This document shows, piece after piece, positions 16,838-24,890 of a DNA stretch of 33,339 nt. The position numbers and the translations under genes were made by a program. Under the pieces are notes generated by a model that was not told where the DNA came from, did not search any database, and worked only from the letters and a program-made list of their open reading frames with translations. How positions within the stretch are numbered: the first letter of the stretch is position 1; each line of letters opens with the position of its first letter. Origin of the DNA: Burkholderia arboris (GTDB lineage: Bacteria > Pseudomonadota > Gammaproteobacteria > Burkholderiales > Burkholderiaceae); NCBI RefSeq assembly GCF_902499125.1, contig NZ_CABVPX010000055.1:1-33339 (forward strand). Direction: 5' to 3'.

Positions 16838-18142
16838 GGTTCATCGCAGGAAACCGTGGAGCCTTGGAGAGCGATTGCGTAACCTGACGCCTGACTTTAT
16901 GGAGGTCAGGAGGAAGAATTGCTCGATCGCAAGGCACTTCAGGCACTGGGTTGCTGGACAGGCTATCGGCTGGAGCGGGTGGAGTGGCCGGCGGGTGAAA
17001 GGCGCACGCTGTCGCTGTACTTGAAGCCGGCCAGCAAGGTCATGTACTGCGAGCAATGCGGAGCGCGTTGCCAGCAGATTCATGAAACGACGGTGCGACG
17101 CGTGCGCGATCTGCCGCTGTTCGAGTATCGGGTGGTGCTGCATGTGCCTCGTCGCCGAGTCTGGTGCGAACGCTGCGGCGGGCCGAGGCTGGAGAAGCTG
17201 GACTGGCTGGGCCGCTACCAGCGGGTGACGGAGCGATTCGCCAAGGCCTGCGAGAAGCTGCTGCAAGCGGCCAGCGTGCAAGCGGTAGCGGCCTTCTACG
17301 ACCTGGGCTGGCATACGGTCAAATCGATCGACAAGATGCGCTTGCGCGCACGCGTGGCCGAGCCGGACTGGTCAACGATCCGCTATCTGGCGATGGACGA
17401 GTTCGCGCTACATAAAGGCCATCGCTACGCCACGGTGGTGGTCGATCCGATCGGCCGGCAAGTGCTCTGGATCGGACAGGGGCGCTCTCGCGAGACGGCC
17501 AGGGCCTTCTTCGAACAACTTCCCGCGGGCGTCACCGAGCGTATCGAAGCGGTCGCGATCGACATGACCACGGCTTACGAGCTGGAGATCAAGGCGCAGT
17601 GTCCGCAGGCCGAGGTGGTCTACGACCTGTTCCACGTCGTCGCCAAGTATGGGCGCGAGGTGATCGATCGGGTACGGGTGGATCAGGCCAATCAGCTACG
17701 CCATGACCGGCCGGCCCGGAAGGTTCTGAAGTCCAGTCGTTGGCTGCTGCTGCGCAACCGCCGCAACCTGAAGCAGGAACAGGCCGTGCATCTGAAGGAA
17801 CTGCTGGCCGCCAATCAGCCGTTGCTGTGCGTCTACGTGCTACGCGACGAACTCAAGCGGCTCTGGTTCTACCAGAAGCCAGCTTGGGCGCAAAAAGCCT
17901 GGGAGCAATGGATCGAGCAAGCCCGGCAAAGCGGGATTGCCGCGCTGCAACTGTTTGCGCAGCGTCTGCAGGGTTACTGGCACGGAATCCTCGCCCGCTG
18001 CCGCCATCCGCTCAATACCAGCGTCGTCGAAGGCATCAACAACACCATCAAGGTCATCAAACGCAGGGCCTACGGGTACCGCGACGAGGAATATTTCTTC
18101 CTCAAGATCCGCGCCGCGTTCCCCGGTAATCCTCGATGAACC
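16838..18142 (+). mobile_element. ISL3-family insertion sequence, 1305 bp, complete
   Basis: The ends are imperfect terminal inverted repeats. The left end begins GGTTCATCGCAGGAAACCGT and the right end, read inward, begins GGTTCATCGAGGATTACCGG; 17 of the first 23 positions agree. The element is flanked on both sides by the direct repeat TTTTGTTT (16830-16837 and 18143-18150). Eight base pairs is the target duplication typical of ISL3-family elements. The transposase is intact and the duplications are perfect, so the insertion looks recent. It separates repA from parB. Confidence 0.95.
16919..18139 (+). CDS. tnp: ISL3-family transposase
   Basis: The product has 406 residues and starts at TTG, 5 nt after a strong AGGAGG. 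An N-terminal zinc-finger-like region has Cys pairs at residues 44/47 (CEQC) and 83/86 (CERC), followed by an HTH. The catalytic DDE residues appear as D160 (LAMDEFALHKGHRY), D215 (AIDMTTAYELEIKAQCPQ) and E371 (TSVVEGINNTIKVIKRRAYG). No frameshift or internal stop is seen, so the enzyme should be active. The stop codon lies inside the right terminal inverted repeat, as is common in compact IS elements. Confidence 0.95.
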   Translation: MLDRKALQALGCWTGYRLERVEWPAGERRTLSLYLKPASKVMYCEQCGARCQQIHETTVRRVRDLPLFEYRVVLHVPRRRVWCERCGGPRLEKLDWLGRYQRVTERFAKACEKLLQAASVQAVAAFYDLGWHTVKSIDKMRLRARVAEPDWSTIRYLAMDEFALHKGHRYATVVVDPIGRQVLWIGQGRSRETARAFFEQLPAGVTERIEAVAIDMTTAYELEIKAQCPQAEVVYDLFHVVAKYGREVIDRVRVDQANQLRHDRPARKVLKSSRWLLLRNRRNLKQEQAVHLKELLAANQPLLCVYVLRDELKRLWFYQKPAWAQKAWEQWIEQARQSGIAALQLFAQRLQGYWHGILARCRHPLNTSVVEGINNTIKVIKRRAYGYRDEEYFFLKIRAAFPGNPR

Positions 18143-18157
18143 TTTTGTTTGCGGTGC

Positions 18158-19189
18158 TTACTTGGGCGTGGCCGCCGCGAGATCCGCGACGTACGCATCG
18201 ATGACGGTCTTGAGCTTGTCGGCGAGCGCTTCCTGGTGGGAGGCGTCGACGCCCTTGAGCTGCAGATCCAGACGTCCGTCCGGATAAGTCTTCAACTGAC
18301 CGATCGCCCGCGATTCGAGCGCAAAGTCGTGACGAACGCTGTAGCGCGTGCGTCCCGCCTTCTTGTTGCCGTCGCTCTGCGCACGCAGGAAATTCTCGAG
18401 GTCGCGGACCGATTTTTTCCGGTCGATCACGGCCGTCAACAGCCGGTCGGCCGTCGGCTCGCCCAGGCGCTCGAAGATCAGCTTCAGGAAGTACGCTGCC
18501 TGCAGGCCAACCACGTCGTTCGCGCTGGCCATCCGCTCCAGCAGCGTGTTCGGCAGCGCGTTGAGCGACAGCGTCTTGCTGATCGATGCCTTGTCCTTGC
18601 CGATTTTTTCCGCCAGCGTGTTCTGGTCGGAAAAGACCTTCTCGTCGAGGAGGCGCTTCCACGCTACCGCATCGTCGAAGATCGTCTGGCGTTCGTGGTC
18701 GTGGTTGGCCCGATACGCGATCGTGTAGAGCTGCTCGGGGGTGTGGTCCGTACGGAACGTGGCGTTGATCGTCTCGTCGCCGTTGATGCTCGTCGCGCGC
18801 AGCCGGCGTTGCCCGTCGATCACGACGAGCTTGCCGGGAAACTCCGGGAGCCGCGTGACCTTGATCGGCTCGATCTGCCCTTCCCGTTTCAACGTCAGTG
18901 CGAGCTCGTGCAGGCTCGACTCCGAGTAGAACACGCGCGGGTTGAACGGGTTCGGGATGCAGTCCTTGACCAGAACCTTCTGCGGCGCGCCAAGATCGGC
19001 CGCACCGGCGGGCGCGGCTGCAGCAGTCGTGCCGGCGGGCGCCGCTTCGACGGCGGCAGCCGGTGCGACCGCCGGCTCGGGCAGCCGCGTTTCGAGTGCC
19101 GCATTTTCCTGCGCAAGTCCGCGCAACAGGCCGGCCGCGAGATGCAGATTGCCCGTCGGCTTCTTGTCTTTCGATGTGTCCTTAGCCAT
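18158..19189 (-). CDS. parB: Plasmid/secondary-chromosome partition protein ParB
   Basis: The product has 343 residues and binds parS to load the segregation complex. I chose the ATG giving MAKDTSKDKKPTGNLHLAAG; it overlaps the end of parA by 8 nt and is preceded by GGAG. Residues about 75-165 form the ParB/Srx domain, with VKDCIPNPFNPRVFYSES and the arginine patch IDGQRRLRATS. The central HTH reads LAEKIGKDKASISKTLSLNA. A C-terminal dimerisation region follows. An Ala-rich linker covers about residues 40-70. Its likely targets are the five sites between 19973 and 21277. The IS lies 16 nt beyond its stop codon, separating it from its original terminator. Confidence 0.92.
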   Translation of the reverse strand: MAKDTSKDKKPTGNLHLAAGLLRGLAQENAALETRLPEPAVAPAAAVEAAPAGTTAAAAPAGAADLGAPQKVLVKDCIPNPFNPRVFYSESSLHELALTLKREGQIEPIKVTRLPEFPGKLVVIDGQRRLRATSINGDETINATFRTDHTPEQLYTIAYRANHDHERQTIFDDAVAWKRLLDEKVFSDQNTLAEKIGKDKASISKTLSLNALPNTLLERMASANDVVGLQAAYFLKLIFERLGEPTADRLLTAVIDRKKSVRDLENFLRAQSDGNKKAGRTRYSVRHDFALESRAIGQLKTYPDGRLDLQLKGVDASHQEALADKLKTVIDAYVADLAAATPK

Positions 19190-19877
19190 GGGCGGCTCCG
19201 GTAGCGCGCGTCGACGCGATGTATTGGGCCATTTCCGTGACCAGCTTCTCGATTTCTGCACGGGCTTCCTTCAAGCCCTTCAGGTATCGATTGTGGTGAT
19301 GGATCGTGGTGCCGAGCGCGAACGTCTGACGGTAGACCTCGCGTTGCGCGATCTGGCTGTCGAGCAGATGCTCCCCTATTTCTTCAGCCCTTAGAATTTT
19401 TAAAATTTCTTCACGCATTTTAGTTTTTCCATTAACACTATTCAGCATCAATGCGGAAGAAAGATTTGGGTTTCGAACGGTGCGCATCGACTCGATCATG
19501 CGGATCATCGCGACGGTACTGTACAGGTCGGCCGGCGAAGGCGACAGCGGCACCAGGCAGAAGTCCGCCACTTCGAGGACGGATGCGATACGCGGATCTT
19601 CGAGGTTGCCGGGACAGTCCACGACGATCACGTCGAAGTTCGCGTCCTGCTTCTTGATCTCGCCGCCGATGCCGCGGCCGGCGGGCGCCAGCGAAAGGAC
19701 CGTCATCGGCAGCGTATTTTCACCGCTCGTGACCCAACGAACGGACGTGCCTTGAGGGTCGGCATCGATCAGCGCGACCTTGTTGCCGCCGGCTTCGAAC
19801 GCAGCAGCGATGTTGACGGAGATGGTTGTCTTTCCAGTTCCACCTTTTTGATTACTGACGGCGATCTTGAAAGCCAT
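19182..19877 (-). CDS. parA: Partition ATPase ParA (short, no N-terminal HTH)
   Basis: The product has 231 residues. The deviant Walker A motif KGGTGKTT is at residues 11-18, Walker A' LIDADPQG at about 37-44, and Walker B VIVVDCPG at about 84-90. This is the MinD/ParA ATPase that moves ParB-parS complexes over the nucleoid. It lacks the N-terminal HTH of type Ia ParA, so autorepression is more likely by ParB. A strong GGAGGA lies 6 nt before the ATG. Codons for about residues 146-163 (19391-19440) are strikingly AT-rich compared with the rest. It overlaps parB by 8 nt and the two form one operon. Confidence 0.93.
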   Translation of the reverse strand: MAFKIAVSNQKGGTGKTTISVNIAAAFEAGGNKVALIDADPQGTSVRWVTSGENTLPMTVLSLAPAGRGIGGEIKKQDANFDVIVVDCPGNLEDPRIASVLEVADFCLVPLSPSPADLYSTVAMIRMIESMRTVRNPNLSSALMLNSVNGKTKMREEILKILRAEEIGEHLLDSQIAQREVYRQTFALGTTIHHHNRYLKGLKEARAEIEKLVTEMAQYIASTRATGAAHG

Positions 19878-19902
19878 TAAATTCCTCCACGGAGTTTTGC
19901 GT

Positions 19903-19931
19903 AATATATGCAGTTATTGTCGAAATGTCCA
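19903..19931 (-). promoter_or_regulatory. parAB promoter
   Basis: Read on the minus strand, TGGACA (19926-19931) is followed after exactly 17 bp by TATATT (19903-19908). Both differ from consensus by one base. Transcription would start near 19897 and give a leader of about 20 nt that contains the Shine-Dalgarno GGAGGA. Confidence 0.7.
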
Positions 19932-19946
19932 GAAAGGTCTTCGACA
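19918..19946. promoter_or_regulatory. Inverted repeat around the parAB -35 box
   Basis: TGTCGAA (19918-19924) and TTCGACA (19940-19946) are perfect 7-bp arms with a 15-bp spacer that contains the -35 box. This is a good place for a repressor of parAB. It differs from parS, which lies 27 bp further upstream. Confidence 0.5.
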
Positions 19947-19972
19947 TGATGGAAGTTTTGATGATCGGCGTG

Positions 19973-19988
19973 GTTGTCACGTGACAAG
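19973..19988. other. parS: parS site 1 (15 of 16 matches)
   Basis: The site is the palindrome GTTGTCACGTGACAAC with the last base changed to G. It is the closest to parA, about 40 bp upstream of the promoter, and could let ParB influence parAB expression. Confidence 0.85.
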
Positions 19989-20212
19989 TAAGCCGAATGG
20001 CTAACGCGCTATTCGAAATTATCGGTCGAGAAAAATAAAATTCCATCCTGTGTCTCTGGGAAAAATAGACCGTCAGCTAAAGAAAAGTCGACTGACTTAA
20101 ACGTCAATGACGAATCTGCCTCATTGAGGCTGATGAACTCATCATGTCTTTGTCTCCCTGATCCTTGCCTTAACCCGATTCGCTGATGTTGTAGGCGTCC
20201 TCGAAGCGAGCG

Positions 20213-20228
20213 GTTGTTACGTGACAAT
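20213..20228. other. parS: parS site 2 (14 of 16 matches)
   Basis: GTTGTTACGTGACAAT differs from the consensus palindrome at two positions, one in each half-site. It keeps the central ACGTGACAA and is the most degenerate of the five. Confidence 0.7.
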
Positions 20229-20357
20229 CGCTAGAAAGCGATTCCGGCTTGTGATTTCCGTTGAGGGAAAAGTTTTTAATCGGGGCGAGAGCTGAGTTGC
20301 GGGGGCATTACTTCGACGGCGAATATATGGTCGACGACCAAACGCGTACCGAGAAGA

Positions 20358-20373
20358 GTTGTCACGTGACAAA
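20358..20373. other. parS: parS site 3 (15 of 16 matches)
   Basis: The site matches GTTGTCACGTGACAAC except for A at the last position. Confidence 0.85.
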
Positions 20374-20528
20374 CGGCTCGGAACACGGCTCGACGGTAGC
20401 AACGCTATGGGGCTCAAGATCTGTCGCGGTTGAGCAATCCTGAGCGCGCTTCGGTTGATATGTTCGGATGCAAGTTGGCGCAGACGATTTGCTGTTCAAC
20501 GCCGTTTGTTGTGCGAGTCGTTCAGTCA

Positions 20529-20544
20529 GTTGTCACGTGACAAC
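20529..20544. other. parS: parS site 4 (perfect)
   Basis: This is an exact copy of the 16-bp palindrome GTTGTCACGTGACAAC, which I recall as the parS of the third replicon of the Burkholderia cepacia complex. Confidence 0.92.
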
Positions 20545-21261
20545 AGGAGTGTGGGATCTCTGAAGGTCAAGCCATGAGGCGATATGAAACATCCGCTCTG
20601 CCAATGTAGAAGTGCGCCTGGACGGAGATGTCGCGGGATGGTTGTTCTGCTTGTCTGGGCCTCTGTCGCTGCGCGCCCACGCTTTTGTGCCGGGACGTGG
20701 CTGCAAGTCGCTTGGCGCCATCCAGAAAGGACAAGCCACGATCTGGCTTGATATGACCCCATTTAAAGAGATGTCAAGAACCTGCATTTCCAATCGTGGC
20801 GGCCCGTAGGGGAGGGGGCGATTGAGCGTATCGGGACGGGTAGATGGACAACCCGGCAACCGCCAGCTCTGCCAAGGCGTACGTGAGCCACGATGGAGGC
20901 AAATTCACGCGTCGAGTGTCGTGTGACAACTCAAACGGGTCAGGTCGTGAAACATTTGCGAGAAATGGCGCATTCTCGGAAATCCTTGTCCGGCAATGGC
21001 TTGCGCCATATTCTTCATGTTGTTTCACGCAAAATGGGCAAGGTCGCTCGCGGAATTGGGGGCGCATTATTTTTCGTGTGTCGCCAGCTGCAATTGAGTC
21101 ACGAATGGTGAGATTTGTCGTGTTTGATACGTAATTCGTGGTTTTCGAAACGATTTGAGGCCGGTGGTAAGACGGAGGTGCCGATCAGTTTGCTAATCAG
21201 TACATCGTCGGTTCTGATCTAGCCTCATATCCGGCACCTAAAGTATCGATATTCAGCGCCA

Positions 21262-21277
21262 GTTGTCACGTGACAAC
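21262..21277. other. parS: parS site 5 (perfect)
   Basis: This is a second exact copy of GTTGTCACGTGACAAC, 0.7 kb beyond the others and the farthest from parA. Confidence 0.92.
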
Positions 21278-21688
21278 GCACGTGCGAGTCGCCTGATTCG
21301 TTGAACTGCGGAGTGTCGAGGGAACCTGACCGTCTGGGGGATCTGCGCCAGGGAAGCAGCAGGGCAACTGGATCGGTGTGATCTTTGGAGCGGTGTGACG
21401 CCGCCGGCTACTCCGAGAGCATCGGGATCAGGCGATCTATCTGTAGCAGCTCGAGGCGCACAAGCTCGAGTGCTCGCCTCGAACTCGACGCGCATCCGGC
21501 GCCATTCAACATTCAACCGGGATAGCCCCGGCACACGCGGCCCCATCCCTCCCGGGCCGGCAACAAGTATGCATCTGATGGCGTCAATTAGACCGGATCG
21601 GACCGATCACGCATGTGACAAGGCCAACTTCGCCTCGCTGCGGATCCAGGCAAAGCCGGCATTTCACCCCTCCACTGCCGCTCCGCGA

Positions 21689-22705
21689 TCAATAGCTGGC
21701 TGCGATCGACAGAACGACGTCCGTTCCCCCTCGCAGGCTATCGATGTCCCTCCGAGGCGAATTGCCGAACAACCGACTGTATTCGCGGTTGAACTGGGTC
21801 GGGCTTGCATACCCGACCCGGAACGACGCCGACGCGGCATCGAGCCGTTCGGACAGCATCAGTCGACGCGCCTCGTTGAGCCGTATCCATTTCTGATACT
21901 GCAGCGGACTCATGCCGGTGAGCTGGCGGAAGTGGTGATGGAAGGTCGAACTGCTCATCTGAACCTGCGCCGCGAGATCATCGACGCGCAAGGACTCGTC
22001 ATAGTGAGCACGCAACCACTGGATCGCGCGTGACACGCGGTTGCACTGGCTACCGGTGGATGCGATCTGACGCAGGCGGGCGCCCTGGTCGCTCGTCAGC
22101 AGGCGATAGTAGATTTCGCGCTCGACGTACGGTGCGAGAACGGCAATGGCATTCGGGTCGTCGAGCAATGCCAGCAACCGGTTCAGCGCGTCGTACAGCG
22201 GTTCGGTCATGTCGCCGACGACGAGGCCGCGGCCGACCGGTGCATCGTCGTGATCCGGCGCGACCTGCATCATCAGTTCGGCCATGACACGAAAATCGAG
22301 CTTGAGGCCGAGCCCGAGGAACGGTTTTTCGCGGCTGGCTTCGATGACCTGCGTCGAACCCGGCAGATCGAGTGACGTGATCAGAAAGCGGTTGGTGTCG
22401 TAGATATAGGCATCGCCGCTCTGGATGACGCGCTTCGTGCCCTGTACGACGAGGCCGAAGCTCGGTTCGACCATGCAGTCCATCGGTTGCGTCGGTGCTT
22501 CCCGTCGATGAAAGCTCAGATTGGGAATGGCCGTGACGAGGTGGTCGACACCCTCCGTCCATCTTGCGACGCGCTCGGCGAGTGTCTGCCGCAGCTCGCC
22601 TTCGCGGCTGACGCGGGGCGGCCGGTAGCCTGCCTGGTTGATTGCAGCGATGGCGACATCGTCGTCTCGTTGCCCGGGGGTGTATCGGACGTGTGCCGGA
22701 TGCAT
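21689..22705 (-). CDS. AraC-family transcriptional regulator (AraC_N + HTH_18)
   Basis: The product has 338 residues. The N-terminal AraC_N domain includes PSFGLVVQGTKRVIQSGDAY and LPGSTQVIEASREKPFLGLG. The C-terminal double HTH includes SRAIQWLRAHYDESLRVDDL, MSSSTFHHHFRQLTGMSPLQ and GYASPTQFNREYSRLFGNSP. The architecture is the same as that of the regulator at 6245-7225. The first 40 residues are atypical; a later start at MDCMVEP (near residue 75) is unlikely because it would cut the domain. The gene lies downstream of the metallo-beta-lactamase gene on the same strand, beyond a terminator, so it is a separate unit. Its target is unknown. Confidence 0.9.
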   Translation of the reverse strand: MHPAHVRYTPGQRDDDVAIAAINQAGYRPPRVSREGELRQTLAERVARWTEGVDHLVTAIPNLSFHRREAPTQPMDCMVEPSFGLVVQGTKRVIQSGDAYIYDTNRFLITSLDLPGSTQVIEASREKPFLGLGLKLDFRVMAELMMQVAPDHDDAPVGRGLVVGDMTEPLYDALNRLLALLDDPNAIAVLAPYVEREIYYRLLTSDQGARLRQIASTGSQCNRVSRAIQWLRAHYDESLRVDDLAAQVQMSSSTFHHHFRQLTGMSPLQYQKWIRLNEARRLMLSERLDAASASFRVGYASPTQFNREYSRLFGNSPRRDIDSLRGGTDVVLSIAASY

Positions 22706-22773
22706 GACTTATCTACTCGGGTAATCGGGTCGACGGGCTGGCCGTCGACGTGTTGGGGCTCCGGCAACGAAAA

Positions 22774-22814
22774 CGCCTTCCGGAATCGCGGCATCGCCAC
22801 GCTTCCGGAAGGCG
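22774..22814 (-). terminator. Rho-independent terminator of the metallo-beta-lactamase gene
   Basis: Perfect 12-bp arms, CGCCTTCCGGAA (22774-22785) and TTCCGGAAGGCG (22803-22814), enclose a 17-nt loop. On the minus strand they are followed by TTTTCGTT. The structure lies 20 nt after the stop codon of the gene at 22834. Confidence 0.8.
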
Positions 22815-22833
22815 CGTGCAGCGGCTGGCGAAT

Positions 22834-23958
22834 CTACTTCGTTGCCTGCGACGCACAAAGCTGCCAGCGGCGCGATTTCGCTGCCGGCGCTGCCGCGCGC
22901 TCGTCGACCGTACGCCACCACCGCTCGCCGCGATGCGGTTCGTCGAGATCGACGCGTTCGCCTATCCTGGGTGTCGACAATTCGACGCCGCGCACGATTG
23001 CCAGCGCCGTGACGCGCTCGAACGGCTCCTGCCAGCGATGCATCGCGAGATCGAACGTGCCGTTGTGAATCGGGATCAGCCAGCGTCCGCGCAAATCGAT
23101 GTGTGCCTGCACGGTTTCTTCCGGCTGCATGTGCACATACGGCCATTGCGCATCATAGGCGCCTGTTTCGATCAGCGTGATGTCGAACGGCCCCAGGCGC
23201 TCGCCGATCTCTCGGAATCCGTCGAAATAGCCCGTGTCGCCGCTGAAGAATATGCGCCGGTCGCCGTCGACGATCACCCACGACGCCCACAGCGTGCTGT
23301 TGCCGTCGAACAGGCTGCGCCCGGAGAAGTGCTGGGCGGGCGTCGCGGTCAGCGTCAGGCCGGCGACGTCAATGCTCTGCCACCAGTCGAGCTGGCGAAT
23401 TTTGCTTGCGTCGATACCCCATTCGATCAGTCGATCGCCGACGCCGAGCGTGGTCACGAATACGTCGGTGGTGGCGGCAAGCGCGAGCACCGTGTCGCGG
23501 TCGAGGTGATCGTAGTGATCGTGCGACAGGATCACGCCGCGCAGCGGCGGAAGATCCTCCAGCGCGATCGGCGGCGCATGGAAGCGCTTGGGGCCGACTC
23601 GCCGAAACGGCGATGCACGCTCGGCAAACACGGGATCCGTCAGCCAGAATCCGCCGCGCAGCTTGAGCAGCAGCGTCGAATGGCCGAGCCGGTACAGGCT
23701 GCGGTCGGGGGCCGCGTCGAGTTCCGCGCGAGTCAGCGAATCGACGGGCAGCGCCCCGGTGGGCACGGTATTGCGCGGCTTGTTGACCAGCATGTTCCAG
23801 GCGATCCCCAGCGTCTTGCCGAATCCTTCGGCGGGACGCGGTGCGACATTGGCGAAGCGCTCGCCATTGTGCTGTGGCGAACTGCCGGACAGCGTGCGGC
23901 CGCGCCGGGCGGCCGCAAAACCCAGAATGCGGTGAATCAAAACGAGAGGCGATGCCAT
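22834..23958 (-). CDS. Metallo-beta-lactamase-fold hydrolase (NAPE-PLD/UlaG-like)
   Basis: The product has 374 residues. The zinc-binding motif HDHYDH is at residues 146-151, with H209 (ATPAQHFSGRS), D240 (FFSGDTGYFDGF) and H297 (WLIPIHNGTFDL) completing a two-metal site. This pattern fits the N-acyl-phosphatidylethanolamine phospholipase D-like branch of the fold, whose bacterial members mostly have unknown substrates. The N-terminus is mildly hydrophobic (residues 1-18), so a membrane association is possible. It is divergent from a TetR gene with twin operators in the 83-bp gap, so the TetR protein probably represses it. Confidence 0.9.
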   Translation of the reverse strand: MASPLVLIHRILGFAAARRGRTLSGSSPQHNGERFANVAPRPAEGFGKTLGIAWNMLVNKPRNTVPTGALPVDSLTRAELDAAPDRSLYRLGHSTLLLKLRGGFWLTDPVFAERASPFRRVGPKRFHAPPIALEDLPPLRGVILSHDHYDHLDRDTVLALAATTDVFVTTLGVGDRLIEWGIDASKIRQLDWWQSIDVAGLTLTATPAQHFSGRSLFDGNSTLWASWVIVDGDRRIFFSGDTGYFDGFREIGERLGPFDITLIETGAYDAQWPYVHMQPEETVQAHIDLRGRWLIPIHNGTFDLAMHRWQEPFERVTALAIVRGVELSTPRIGERVDLDEPHRGERWWRTVDERAAAPAAKSRRWQLCASQATK

Positions 23959-23981
23959 GTCGGTTCATCCGGAGAATAAAG

Positions 23982-23997
23982 TACACTAAACAGTGTA
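23982..23997. promoter_or_regulatory. TetR operator 1
   Basis: TACACT-AAAC-AGTGTA is a perfect palindrome with 6-bp arms in the 83-bp gap between the hydrolase and TetR genes, 23 bp before the hydrolase start. It shares its layout with operator 2, 34 bp away centre to centre. Confidence 0.65.
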
Positions 23998-24006
23998 GTT
24001 TATTTT

Positions 24007-24035
24007 TTGGATAAGTAAACTGCCCGGTGTAATAT
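24007..24035 (+). promoter_or_regulatory. tetR promoter, probably leaderless
   Basis: TTGGAT (24007-24012) is followed after 17 bp by TAATAT (24030-24035). The usual start point, 7 nt after the -10 box, falls at about 24042, the A of the ATG. No Shine-Dalgarno sequence is present, in keeping with a leaderless transcript. Confidence 0.6.
24016..24031. promoter_or_regulatory. TetR operator 2
   Basis: TAAACT-GCCC-GGTGTA repeats the arm and 4-bp spacer layout of operator 1, with two mismatched positions between the arms. It lies between the -35 and -10 boxes of the tetR promoter, so binding would block it. Confidence 0.6.
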
Positions 24036-24041
24036 TTCCAT

Positions 24042-24698
24042 ATGGATACCAGCACTCCCCCTCAGCGTCTGACCGATCGAAAGCGCGCGGCCATCGTCGA
24101 CGCGGCGATCGAGGAATTTCTCGCAGCGGGCTACGATGCGACCAGCATGGATCGTATCGCGGCGCGCGCGGACGTGTCGAAGCGCACGGTCTATAACCAC
24201 TTTCCGGGCAAGGAGACGCTGTTCGCCGCGATCCTGAACAAGCTGTGGGATGCGACCCGGACCGGCAGTTCGCCGAGCTATCGCGCCGACGTGTCGCTGC
24301 GCGACCAGCTGCTCGGGCTGCTGGACCGGAAATTGCGATTGCTGAACGACGAGGCATTTCTAGCGCTCGCGCGCGTCGCGATCGGCGCAGCCATTCATTC
24401 CCCGGAACGGGCGCGCGACATGGTCGAGCGTCTCGGCGAGCGCGAGGAAGACGTCACGGTCTGGGTGCGTACGGCCGCGGCGGCCGGCCGTCTGTCGGTC
24501 ACCGATCCGGTGTTCGCCGCGCATCAGTTGCATGGCGTCGTGAAGGCATTCGCGTTCTGGCCGCAAATCACGATGGGCCAACCGCCGCTCACCGCGCAGG
24601 AGCAGCAGAAAATTGCGGAATCGGCTGCGGACATGTTCCTCGCGTACTACGCGCGACCGGGCGACGACCGCGACGCATCGCATTGCACGCAGGATTGA
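24042..24698 (+). CDS. TetR-family transcriptional repressor
   Basis: The product has 218 residues. The N-terminal TetR HTH reads AAIVDAAIEEFLAAGYDATS, then MDRIAARADVSKRTVYNHFP and GKETLFAAIL (residues 15-65). The C-terminal ligand domain includes RARDMVERLGEREEDVTVWV and VFAAHQLHGVVKAFAFWP. It is divergent from the metallo-beta-lactamase gene, and two matching palindromes fill the shared promoter region. This is the standard arrangement for a repressor of itself and its neighbour. The inducer is unknown. Confidence 0.93.
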   Translation: MDTSTPPQRLTDRKRAAIVDAAIEEFLAAGYDATSMDRIAARADVSKRTVYNHFPGKETLFAAILNKLWDATRTGSSPSYRADVSLRDQLLGLLDRKLRLLNDEAFLALARVAIGAAIHSPERARDMVERLGEREEDVTVWVRTAAAAGRLSVTDPVFAAHQLHGVVKAFAFWPQITMGQPPLTAQEQQKIAESAADMFLAYYARPGDDRDASHCTQD

Positions 24699-24890
24699 CC
24701 GCGTACCCGGACACATCCGGACGCATGCGCCAATCGACGCCGCTGCGATGCGCGCGCAGCATCGACAGACGGGCAAGCCGGCCGATCCGGGCAACCGAGC
24801 GCCAAATGACCCTCACACGTGACGACCGGCCATCGGGTGGAAACCGGCGATGCCGCCGGCGCACCTGAAGCCGAACGCGAGCGACTACCG

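Larger units (their letters stand above)
19989..21688. other. Gene-free parS region
   Basis: This 1.7-kb stretch between parA and the AraC gene has a visibly lower GC content in places and no open frame with convincing protein features. It holds four of the five parS sites. I treat it as the non-coding centromere of the replicon. A degenerate half-match to parS at 20915-20930 (GTGTGACAAC) is too weak to count. Confidence 0.65.

Noticed and set aside
20533..20859. A protein gene in the parS region
   Set aside because: Overlapping frames on both strands are of similar length and quality, with no recognisable motif and no ribosome site.
20915..20930. A sixth parS site
   Set aside because: Only the right half (GTGACAAC) matches; four positions differ in the left and central part.
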